A stretch of 26,302 bases of DNA, from the NCBI GenBank assembly GCA_964058845.1, contig CAXKVR010000225.1:1-26302 (forward strand). Direction: 5' to 3'. The position numbers and the translations under genes were made by a program. Every line of letters starts with the position of its first letter. Positions within the stretch are counted from its first letter, which is position 1. The DNA comes from Carex sylvatica. Its lineage: Eukaryota; Streptophyta; Magnoliopsida; Poales; Cyperaceae. Below the pieces are notes generated by a model. It worked only from the letters and a program-made list of their open reading frames with translations. It was not told the DNA's origin and did no database searches. Positions 18,285 to 26,302 of this stretch are shown piece by piece.

Positions 18285-18600
18285 AATATGCAGACCTGTC
18301 TATGTTATAGATTTATATTTTTTTATAAAATTTCAATATAGTTAATTTAAACCTCTTACCATAATTTTCATAGAAAATATACTTGAAGACAAAAATTTAT
18401 ACTTTTTTAATTTCTTACTACTTTTTTTTAAATAGATGACAAATCTCTACTTTGGATGGTCCAAAATCTTTACATCACATAATTTTCTTCCTATCTAAAA
18501 GATAAAAAAAATATAAAATTTGATTGCCAAGTATAATTTTATATGGAGATCATATTGAATGATATATTTTAACTGTTTGAATTTTAAAAACAAAGACACT
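18285..18600. mobile_element. Degenerate foldback MITE, duplicate of 14195-14410
   Basis: This copy keeps more of the right arm than its partner ('tggatggtccaaaatc', 'atttgattgccaagtataat', 'tatggagatcatattgaatg'). The pair dates the insertion to before the segmental duplication. Confidence 0.5.
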
Positions 18601-18861
18601 ATAAAGTAGTATAGCCTCACTCAATAATTGGCCATCAATTCATGACCAATTTCCTTACTTCTGAGTAAATTTAATTTTAATTGAGACAAAGAACATACTC
18701 AATATTATTCCGAAATTCAAGCAAATTATAAAGGTTCGTCATATGCATATATTTTAGTGTCAGTATTAATTATTACACAGGAACATGTACTTAATTCACC
18801 AGAAAGTAGAAACTTCTATGCGGTGCCCTATCTCTCAAATGAATTAATAAGATCCAATTAC

Positions 18862-18868
18862 TATATAT
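18862..18868 (+). promoter_or_regulatory. Candidate TATA box of the pseudogene copy
   Basis: TATATAT in the same context and at nearly the same distance from the start codon as in the intact copy, so transcription of the broken copy is possible. Confidence 0.35.
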
Positions 18869-18983
18869 TCTCAAATCCACAACAACTTGCTGGCAAAACT
18901 TTGCTCAAATTGCTTGTCATCTTCCAAGCAACTTGCCGAGGTGAGCTTCAAATCTTCTAAGCAAATAATTTGCTTCTTTAGCC

Positions 18984-21528
18984 ATGCTCATTAAAAACTT
19001 TGCTTGGGCTTTTCTCCTCCTATTAAATATCACATTCTCAATCGGCCAAGAAGTAGAATTCACATTCAATGGATTTGCCGGCACAAATCTAACCCTAGAT
19101 GGGGTAGCGTATATCAAGTCGAATGGCCTTTTGAGATTAACTAACGACATGGTTCGAACAAAAGGTCATGCCTTCTATCCCTCTCCAATTCGCTTCGGCA
19201 GGACCACCTCTTCCTTCTCAACCACATTTGTATTCGCAATTATTTCAGAGTATATTGACCTTAGCGGCCATGGGATTGCCTTCTTCATCTCCCCCACAAA
19301 GAATCTCTCCACTGCCTTGGAGGCCCAATACTTCGGCCTCCTCAATGCTCAAAACAATGGTAACATTGCCAATCATATTTTTGCAATTGAGCTTGACACT
19401 ATACAGAACCCTGAGTTCAATGATATAAATGATAACCATATCGGTAGTGGTTTGCTAAAATCCGGGTCGGGCGGCCCGTACCCGACCCGCCCGTGGTACC
19501 CGTGCCCGAGCCCGGGTATGGGTCGGGTAAACGGGTACACGGGTACGGGCATAAAACGGGTAGGGTACGGTTATTTGGTTCAATACCCGGGCAAACCCGG
19601 CCCAAATTATGCCCGTACCCGCCCGACCCGACCCGGCACCCGACCCCCGTACCCGTACCCGCCCCGTACCCGTTTAAAATTTAAAAACAAATCAAATTTT
19701 TTTGAAATTTCGAATTTCTCGCCAAAAAAAAAACAGAAAAAAAAAGAAAAAAAAGACAGAAAAACAGAAAAACAGAGGAAAAAAAAAACGGACCGGGTAC
19801 CGTACCCGGACCGCCCTACCCGTCAAGGGTACCACGGGTACGGGTATAAGACGGGTAGGGTACGGATTTTGAAAAAAATACCCGTGATACCCGACCCGTG
19901 ATACCCGTATACCCGTGATACCTGCACCCGACCCATACCCGTACCCGACCCCGGGTATACCCTACCCGCCCGTACCCTACCCGTTAGCAAACCCCTAGAT
20001 ATCGGTATTGACATAAATAGTTTGAAGTCAAGCAAATCTGCTCCTGCCGGCTATTATGCCGATGATTCTGGTGCTTTTAAAAATTTGAGCCTTATCAGTC
20101 ATAAAGCGATGCAAGTATGGGTTGAATATGAGAGCCAAGAGAGAAAAATTACTGTTACCTTATCTCCTATTGGAAACCCTAAGCCAAGAAAACCTCTGCT
20201 CTCTTATAAATTCAATCTCTCAACAGTTTTAAACGATTCTATGTACGTTGGTTTTTCTTCTTCCCCTGGCTCTTTCCATAGCTCTCACTACATTCTTGGA
20301 TGGAGCTTTAAATTAAATGGAGAAGCACCATCTATTAATCCATCAAATTTACCAAAGCTCCCACGTACAACCTCCAAAGGCCGATCAAAAGTCTTAGACA
20401 TAGTGATGCCTTTCCTTTCAGCCGCCTTTACTCTTATTTTAGTCGCCTTCCTTTTGCTGTACATGAAGAGGCGGTTCATGTACGCAGAACTGCTTGAAAA
20501 TTGGGAAGTTGAGTTTGGACCACATCGTTTCTCATACAAAGATTTGTACCGAGCAACCAATGGGTTTAAAGAAAAAGAATTTCTTGGAAGGGGTGGCTTT
20601 GGGAGAGTTTACAAGGGGGTTTTACCTGTGTCTAAATTGGAAGTTGCAGTCAAGCGAGTCTCACACGAATCCCGCCAAGGTATCAAGCAGTTCATTGCAG
20701 AGGTTGTGAGTATTGGCCGGTTACGGCATAGAAAACCTTGTCCAGTTGTTGGGTTATTGCCGGCGTAAAGGGGAGCTCCTTTTGGTATATGATTACATGC
20801 TAAATGGTAGTCTTGACAAATATTTGTATGGTCATGAAAAACCGACTCTTAATTGGATCCAACGGTTCAAAATTATCAAAGGAGTAGCATCAGGTCTTTT
20901 ATACCTCCATGAGGATTGGGAGCAAGTCATCATCCATCGAGACATTAAGGCGAGCAATGTTTTATTAGATTGTGATTTAAATGGAAGATTAGGTGACTTT
21001 GGCCTTGCAAGACTATACGATCATGGTACCGACCCTCAAACCACCCGTGTGATAGGTACAATGGGTTATCTTGCACCAGAGCTTGTGAGAACTGGCAAGG
21101 TAACACCTCTCACTGATGTGTTTGCCTTTGGTGCATTCCTGATGGAGGTTGTTTGCAGTAAGAGGCCGGTAGAGCCTGGGGCACAAGGGGAGCAAATGAT
21201 TCTAGTCGACCTGGTGTTAGAACATTGGAAATTGGGATCATTAGTCAATATCGTGGATTCCAGATTAGACCAATGTTATATAGTAGAAGAGGTAGAGATG
21301 GTTCTAAAACTTGGTTTGCTTTGCTCGCATCCACTACCTTGTGCCAGGCCAAGCATGCGACAAGCAGTGCAATATTTGGAAGGTGATGCACCTCTACCTG
21401 AGTTACCGGCAATATATATGAATTATAGCACGCTTGCAATGCTTAAGAATGAAGGATTCGATTCTTATGTTATGTCATTCACCTCTACAATGACATCTTT
21501 CTCTGATTTATCTGCTGGTGGTAGATGA
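18984..21528 (+). pseudogene. L-type lectin receptor-like kinase pseudogene, hAT insertion plus frameshift
   Basis: Tandem paralogue of the 14910-16889 gene, colinear from signal peptide to C-terminus. Two lesions break it. First, a 553-bp hAT element sits in the lectin domain after NDNHIG-type sequence (residue about 154); insertion plus duplication add 561 bp, a multiple of three, but the frame meets TGA at 19899-19901 inside the element. Second, one extra A in the run at 20732-20735 ('catagaaaacc' against 'catagaaacc') shifts frame in the kinase domain, with a stop at 20768; the correct frame continues to TGA at 21526-21528. The kinase half keeps [15 protein letters not shown] and APE, including the Asn lost in the intact copy. 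I see no other stops, which suggests recent loss. The 5' part could still give a secreted protein of 305 aa. Confidence 0.93.
19445..19997. mobile_element. hAT-like element in the receptor-kinase pseudogene
   Basis: Termini TAGTGGTTTGCTAA and TTAGCAAACCCCTA (inverse TAGGGGTTTGCTAA) agree at 13 of 14 bases. 8-bp flanks catatcgg (19437-19444) and gatatcgg (19998-20005) agree at 7 of 8, and the uninterrupted paralogue reads 'ccatatcggtattgat' at this site, which proves the insertion. Both sides are GC-rich arrays of CCCGTACCCG-type motifs and their inverse, with a purine-rich A tract in the middle. No transposase. Base composition contrasts sharply with the AT-rich surroundings. Confidence 0.88.
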
Positions 21529-21774
21529 TAGAAAACTGGACTATTTGTTTTCTAAGTTTTATTTAACTGACAATATTGTGTAATCATATATTATAGTCAA
21601 TAATGTGTGTATACTGTCATTACTTGATAAATATCATGAATTTTGTTTCATATACTCTTAGTACGAATCGAAAATTATAATTTTCTGATAAACGGATAAT
21701 CAGATATTATACTTTATAATTTGTGCATACTTGTAGACTTGTAGTTCTAATCCAAGATTGCAACTGTCTGATAA

Positions 21775-22541
21775 AAGGATCGCCCAACTGATTTAACATC
21801 CTGTTTTGAGTAGCCCATTTATATTGCAACACGGCCTACTTTTCTAAACTACTAAACGGTTAACGGGCTTGGTTCATGCTTTATTGGGCTTGCTCATTTT
21901 TGGGCCATACTCTTTTAGGAATAAAACTAGATAAAATGGGATTGGCTACTAGTTTTGGAATTCATATCATCTATAGGCGACAATTTTTTTTGGAATATAA
22001 CTTGATAAATTGGGCTTGGCTAGTAGTTTAGGAATTCATATCATCTAAGGTAACATAATATTTCTGCTTAGGCCACAAATGTTTTTGGAATAAAATTTGA
22101 TAAAATGGGCTTGGCTAGTAGTTTAGGAATTCATATTATCAAAGGTAACAGAATATTTCTGTTTAGGCCCCAAATTTTTTTGGATTAAAACTTGATAAAT
22201 TGGGCTTGGCTAGTAATTTTTTTGTTTTCTTTTGTATTATCTGTGGCCCCGCGCCAGATGTTGCTTTCATCACGACTAAGAGTAAAGCAAATGAAATGAC
22301 ATTACAAACTGTTCAGTAAATCAAATGGAAGCAGAGATGGTTCTGAATATGCTTTGTAAACTGGATGATCATGATTCACCATTATGTTAAAACAAAGTAT
22401 GGTGTAAGTGATACATACGTACTGATCATACAGTGATCAGAAAATGATACGTGCAAATACTGATTCCCGTAGAGTTAACAGGTAATAATGATCTGATTTG
22501 ATAGCTAGCAAATATAAAGAGCTTCTGGCCATCGACAATAT
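21775..22541. repeat. Gene-free; imperfect 95-bp tandem repeat at 21938-22215
   Basis: 'gggcttggctagtagtttag' or a close variant starts at 21938, 22012, 22107 and 22202, giving spacings of 74, 95 and 95 bp; each unit continues 'gaattcatat' and ends in 'aaacttgataaa'. Nothing else in the stretch resembles a gene. Confidence 0.65.
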
Positions 22542-22745
22542 AAATATCTAATCCATTTATTCTAGGGAAGTTGTTAGGAATATCAACAAATGTGATTTTA
22601 TAAGACTTTTTTCTATTCATTTATTAACAAATATCTGACCCATTTATTCTTGGAAACTTAGAAATATCAGCAAATGTGGTTTTAATATACTTTTTGATAT
22701 TCATTTACTAACAAATATCTAACACTTTGCAAATATCTAACCCTT
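22542..22745. repeat. Imperfect tandem repeat of about 87 bp
   Basis: 'aaatatctaatccatttatt' and its variants start at about 22542, 22629 and 22713, with a short fourth start at 22731. Units share 'aatatcaacaaatgtgattt' and 'attcatttattaaca'. No coding content. Confidence 0.6.
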
Positions 22746-22816
22746 TTTTTCCTCAAAAATACAAATTTGTGGATTGACAATTTACAAGTGGCAATGTCAT
22801 TTTTCAAGAAAGTTCA

Positions 22817-23099
22817 TGTTGAATATTATTTAATGGAGAGAGTACAAAGACTAATATATATTTCTCACTTACAATCATTCATACATGCCTCTCACGGTGG
22901 TACACAAGAGCTCACCTATTTATACACTTACAAGGTCGGTTAATGGAATTTTATGGATCATTCTTTACCGACTACGTTATTTGTCGGTTTACAAAATACT
23001 GAATAATCATCTAGCATATTCCAATTTTACCAACTCTATTTTTCGGTTGGAAGTTTCCAGAATTTGTAATGGACTTGGGCCCGGTGCTGAACTTGAACA
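22817..23099. repeat. LTR with a single 98-bp-type unit
   Basis: 283 bp, TGTTGAATATTATTTAATGG to GAACTTGAACA. It contains 'gagctcacctatttatacac', a possible TATA region, once. Confidence 0.75.
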
Positions 23100-23506
23100 C
23101 TCTCCATTAGCACCAACTTGATATTGTCTTAATCTTCGGTACTCTGCGTTTATCTGAATCATCATACTTCTAGTTGCTTCTTTTAATTTTATGAGCTTGA
23201 AGTTTCTCAGGTGTTTGCGATCGATCTTCCATAATAGTCATTTTCACAAGAGAAGATTCTTGAATCTTGTTCTCAAGTTGCGTTGGCACAAGTTGTCTTC
23301 GAATTTTCTTCTCTCCACGAATCGTACGTCGTCTTGCGCAAACTCCCATCCTGTAGTCTTCCCCAAAACAGCGACACTCCTCTGTGTCTTCTCGTCATCA
23401 TCACCCTCATTGGTGATGGCCTCCAACTCAGTGCTCTCTTGTGGATTCTCCTCATCAGCAGCCACTACGCACCTCACAACTCTGGTCACCTTCTCTGCTT
23501 AATAAA
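23100..23506 (-). other. Interior of the small LTR element
   Basis: The only long frame on the presumed coding strand is 23489-23244 (81 codons), rich in acidic residues with TTGWEFAQDD and FVERRKFEDN. I do not recognise it; it may be a gag remnant or captured host sequence. A plus-strand frame of 103 codons over the same DNA is considered its shadow. Confidence 0.35.
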
Positions 23507-24191
23507 TGTTATTTAATGGAGAGGGAGTACAAAACTAATATATATTTCTCACTTACAATCATTCATACATGTCTTTCACGTTGGTATACAAGAGCTCACC
23601 TATATATATACTTATATCATATGGTCGGTTAATGGAATTTTATCATTCTTTACCAATCATTCATACATGTCTTTCACGTTGGTATACAAGAGCTCACTTA
23701 TATATACACTTATATCATATGGTCGGTTAATGGAATTTTATCATTCTTTACCAATCATTCATACATGTCTTTCACGTTGGTATACAAGAGCTCACCTATA
23801 TATACACTTATATCATATGGTCGGTTAATGGAATTTTATCATTCTTTACCAATCATTCATACATGTCTTTCACGTTGGTATACAAGAGCTCACCTATATA
23901 TACACTTATATCATATGGTCGGTTAATGGAATTTTATCATTCTTTACCAATCATTCATACATGTCTTTCACGTTGGTATAGAAGAGCTCACCTATTTATA
24001 CACTTATATCATATGGTCGGTTAATGGAATTTTATCATTCTTTACCGACTTTATTATTTGTCGGTTTACAAAATGCTGACTACTATAATTCTGTATAATC
24101 ATCTAGCATATTCCAATTTTACCAACTCTATTTGTTGGTTGGATGTTTCCAGAATTTGCAATGGGCTTGCACCCTGTGCTAAACTTCAACA
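23507..24191. repeat. LTR expanded by a 98-bp tandem repeat
   Basis: 685 bp against 283 bp in the partner LTR. The excess is almost wholly four added 98-bp units: 'attcatacatgtctttcacg' starts at 23561, 23659, 23757, 23855 and 23953, exactly 98 bp apart. Units are nearly identical to each other and each carries 'gagctcacctatatatacac' and 'ggtcggttaatgg'. Confidence 0.88.
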
Positions 24192-24264
24192 GTTCAGTTC
24201 ATAATTGCACCAATCTTATTTATAGTCATCAAATTAATCTCCCAACTCCCCAATCACAAATCAA

Positions 24265-25250
24265 ATGGCAGACAATAACACTCTCTCCCTGCTGATTCTA
24301 CTCTCTATCTTTCTCTTATCTCAAAAAAACAAAAGAAAGAAAGCTCTCTATCCTCTTCCACCAGGTCCCAAACCATATCCCCTGGTAGGTAATCTCCTAC
24401 AACTGGGTCCCACAAGCCAGACTCACATAACCTTTACCTCTCTCTCCAAAACCTATGGACCCATATTCTCCCTCCAACTAGGCAAAGTAACAACCATTGT
24501 CGTCTCCTCTCATGAATATGCAAAGGAGATTTTTCAGAATCATGACCTCGCATTAGCTGGCCGGCACGAGCCTGATGCCATACGGGCACAAGCCTACCAT
24601 AAGTGGTCCATACCATGGCTTCCACCGGGTCCACGGTGACGGTCCCTGCACCGGCTGTGTACAACTGAGTTATTCACTACCCAAAGGCTTGATTCTCATT
24701 TGTTACTTAGAAAGCAAAAGGTGCAAGATTTTTATTGGATTTTATCTCTAAATCTTCTCAAGAGGTACTTGAATTCGAGTATTTAGAGAGCACTAAAGAT
24801 CTTCCAATTTTTGTGAGGAATAAATGTTGGATTTTAATCTAATTTTGACTTATTTCTAAAGGGGGCTCCAGTAGAGATCGGGTGGTTGGCGTTTACTACC
24901 ACCCTAAACTTACTATCAAGCACTATATTCTCGACTAACCTTGCCGGATTTGACTTGGATTCATCACAAGAGTTCAAGAAGGCAGTTGAAAGCATCATGG
25001 AGTGTGCAGGATGCCCAAATGTATCTGATTTCTTCCCAGTCCTTACCCCACTAGATCTGATGGGTGTATAGCGAAAAATGGACCCTCTTTTCAAATTTTT
25101 ACATAAATTTTTTGATGAGTAGATCAACCATCGAATTAAGAACAAGGAAGAGGGTTCTATCAGCCACGATGATTTCTTGGATGTATTGCTTGACAGTGAA
25201 CTACGGGAAGGGGGTCAAGATTTGCGACCACCACTCAAATCCTTATTTAC
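24265..25250 (+). pseudogene. Cytochrome P450 (CYP76-like) pseudogene, 5' part only
   Basis: The first 124 codons give an ER membrane anchor (Leu-rich 8-18), a basic KNKRKK stretch, the proline hinge PLPPGPKPYP (PPGP at 32-35) and N-terminal P450 sequence. Then PPGPR is followed by TGA (24637-24639) where relatives have Trp. Similarity resumes in shifted frames (LCTTELFTTQRLDSH), is disturbed at about 24730-24860, continues with VEIG...FTTTLNLLSSTIFSTNLAGF, and meets TAG at 25069 and 25120 before SHDDFLDVLLDSELREGG. It ends at LKSLFT, just before a copia LTR. The oxygen-binding helix, ExxR and haem-Cys loop are absent from the window. CYP76 enzymes typically oxidise monoterpenoids or phenolics; nothing here could do so. 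Several independent lesions suggest older decay than the kinase pseudogene. Confidence 0.88.
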
Positions 25251-25261
25251 AGTAACAATTC

Positions 25262-25608
25262 TGTTGGAAATTTCTGAAGGATACAACAATAGAGAAAACA
25301 AATTTGCTGCTGAAATTTAACTTCTATTGCTTCCTTAATTCGGATACAAAGTACATCTGAATTTATAGCTAAACATTAATCTAAATTTAGAACATCTAAA
25401 TTTAGTACCCCACTACCTATCCTCCTATTACAAGCAGTCCCCAAAATAGAATTATTCCCCACGTATCCTGCTATTACAAACAAAACCTACATGACTAATT
25501 ATAGAACCCACTAACTCAACTACATGCCTAAAAATACATCACAACACGTTGCATCCAGATCTCTAAATCTGAAATATTCAGATTCTAATTTTGTATCAAT
25601 ATTCAACA
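25262..25608 (-). repeat. Copia-type LTR (3' LTR of a minus-strand element)
   Basis: 347 bp bounded by TGTTGGAAAT and ATATTCAACA, so the ends form TGTTG/CAACA. A polypurine tract (TATCAAGGGGGAG on the minus strand, 25609-25621) lies directly against it on the coding side. The other LTR is beyond the window, so the target duplication cannot be checked. It abuts the end of the P450 remnant. Confidence 0.82.
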
Positions 25609-26302
25609 CTCCCCCTTGATACAAAATTGCCAACTCCATGTGCCGATCGAAATTGTTCAAATTTGCTTTGTGCCAATGCCTTCGTAAGCACGTCTGCTAC
25701 CTGCTTGTCTGAATTGACATATCTGATCTCAACGTCACCATTTGTCACAAGGTCACGAATGAGATGAACACTTATGTCATTATGCTTGGTCCTTTCATGA
25801 ACTTCTGGATTTTGCACCATTGCTATTGCTGATTGGTTGTCACAGAATATCACTGTAGGCTGTTGTTGTTCCTGCTCAAAATCAGCAAGTATACGCCTCA
25901 ACAAAACTGCTTGACAAGCCGCTGAACTGACTGCTGAATATTTTGCCTCAGAGGTTGACAACGCCACAGTTGCTTGCTTTGAACTTTCACCAACCTTGAC
26001 AATTACCTTCTCTTGCTTGATAACAGTATCATCTGTGATCATCTTTTTCAAAATATCTCCCTTAATACTTTTCATCTCCAGAAAACCTCTTCCATTTCCA
26101 AAGGAATCAGACACTTGACTTGGCATGTCACCTTCTCTTTCCATGATTACCTCTGCTTGGGTTAACAGGTCTGGAGTCAATCCACTGCCATCTAGTGCTG
26201 GAATTCTTACTTCTCTCTTCTTATCAATATTCCTTCCTTTTGTAAACTCTTCTTTTTCATCTCCCTCTCCTATCTTTTCTTCTATGGGCTCTTCTTCTTC
26301 TT
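25596..26302 (-). pseudogene. Ty1/copia polyprotein 3' end (RNase H tail), atypical upstream fusion
   Basis: Open from the right window edge to TGA at 25596-25598, which lies a few codons into the LTR as in many copia elements. The last 120 or so residues are the copia RNase H C-terminus: VALSTSEAKY, SSAACQAV, IFCDNQSAIAMVQNPE, then VADVLTKAL and KFEQFRSAHGVGNF. Relatives usually have EAEY, QAVWLRR and KHIDIRxHFIR; here they read EAKY, QAVLLRR and KHNDISVHLIR, so conserved positions are altered. Upstream of SSKQATVAL the protein does not resemble reverse transcriptase: it is acidic and Lys/Glu-rich (EEEPIEEKIGEGDEKEEF) with no motif I know. The element probably carries a deletion or captured sequence and is not competent. 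Confidence 0.78.

Larger units (their letters stand above)
18165..21774. repeat. Tandem segmental duplication, unit 2 (partner 14074-17132)
   Basis: Colinear with unit 1 apart from the 561-bp hAT insertion and small indels. It starts directly after the CACTA terminus at 18164. Promoter region, leader, coding region and 3' flank are all included, so the copy was complete when made. Confidence 0.85.
22817..24191 (-). mobile_element. Small non-autonomous LTR retrotransposon
   Basis: Two related terminal repeats, 22817-23099 and 23507-24191, begin TGTT and end GAACA/CAACA, and the whole is flanked by the 5-bp duplication GTTCA (22812-22816 and 24192-24196). The 407-bp interior (23100-23506) has no gag-pol. 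Orientation is tentatively minus: on that strand a purine-rich 'aatggagag' precedes the repeat at 23099, and an open frame of 81 codons (23489-23244) follows the other repeat. Size fits TRIM-like elements; the assignment to copia is a guess. Confidence 0.78.

Noticed and set aside
19417..20035. Pro/Gly/Arg-rich minus- and plus-strand frames over the GC-rich insert
   Set aside because: They follow from CCCGTACCCG repeats of the hAT element; only the frame continuous with the receptor-kinase start deserves mention.
22885..23121. A 78-codon frame in the first LTR of the small retroelement
   Set aside because: It crosses the LTR boundary and is not preserved in the second LTR; treated as chance.
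23556..24050. Regular 98-bp repeats considered as a CRISPR-like array or satellite
   Set aside because: Repeats are contiguous with no unique spacers, and they lie wholly within an LTR whose partner has one unit; the DNA is a plant genome.
1..26302. tRNA, rRNA or organelle-derived inserts
   Set aside because: I looked for cloverleaf-type motifs and ribosomal or plastid genes by eye and recognised none; a tRNAscan or organelle search was not possible.

Overview
The window is plant nuclear DNA: AT-rich, dominated by transposable elements, with a few eukaryotic genes. An intronless L-type lectin receptor kinase, a CYP76-like P450 relic, CACTA, hAT, Tourist and Mutator-like elements and Ty1/copia LTR elements all point to a flowering plant. 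A non-grass monocot is my guess only; nothing in the sequence fixes the species.

Layout. 1-5179 is gene-free and holds a Tourist-like MITE (370-683, TSD TAA), a hAT-like MITE (1988-2377) and diverged duplicated non-coding blocks. 5180-12899 is one deep transposon nest: a small foldback element is split by a CACTA-type element with ACACGG/CCGTGT arrays and Ulp1-like protease exons; that is split by a complete 4145-bp CACTA element (5436-9580, TSD GCT) with GATCGGTT arrays; that carries Mutator-like foldback MITEs (7555-7979, perfect 9-bp TSD), one of which is inserted in the terminal repeat of a sister copy. 12900-14073 is gene-free.

14074-21774 is a tandem duplication of a lectin receptor kinase. 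The upstream copy (14910-16889, 659 aa) has an intact reading frame but carries Lys in place of the conserved catalytic-loop Asn (HRDIKASK, residue 471). The downstream copy keeps that Asn but is broken by a 553-bp hAT element and a one-base frameshift. So neither copy looks like a normal active kinase: one is open but altered at a catalytic residue, the other has the residue but is a pseudogene. A CACTA-like remnant ends exactly at the 5' border of the second duplication unit.

21775-26302 holds short tandem repeats, a small non-autonomous LTR element (22817-24191, TSD GTTCA) whose one LTR has expanded a 98-bp unit to five copies, a P450 pseudogene (24265-25250) cut off by a copia LTR, and the 3' end of that copia element on the minus strand, whose RNase H tail is fused in frame to unfamiliar acidic sequence. 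Apart from the receptor kinase no gene looks intact. All comparisons were made by eye; no alignments or searches were run.
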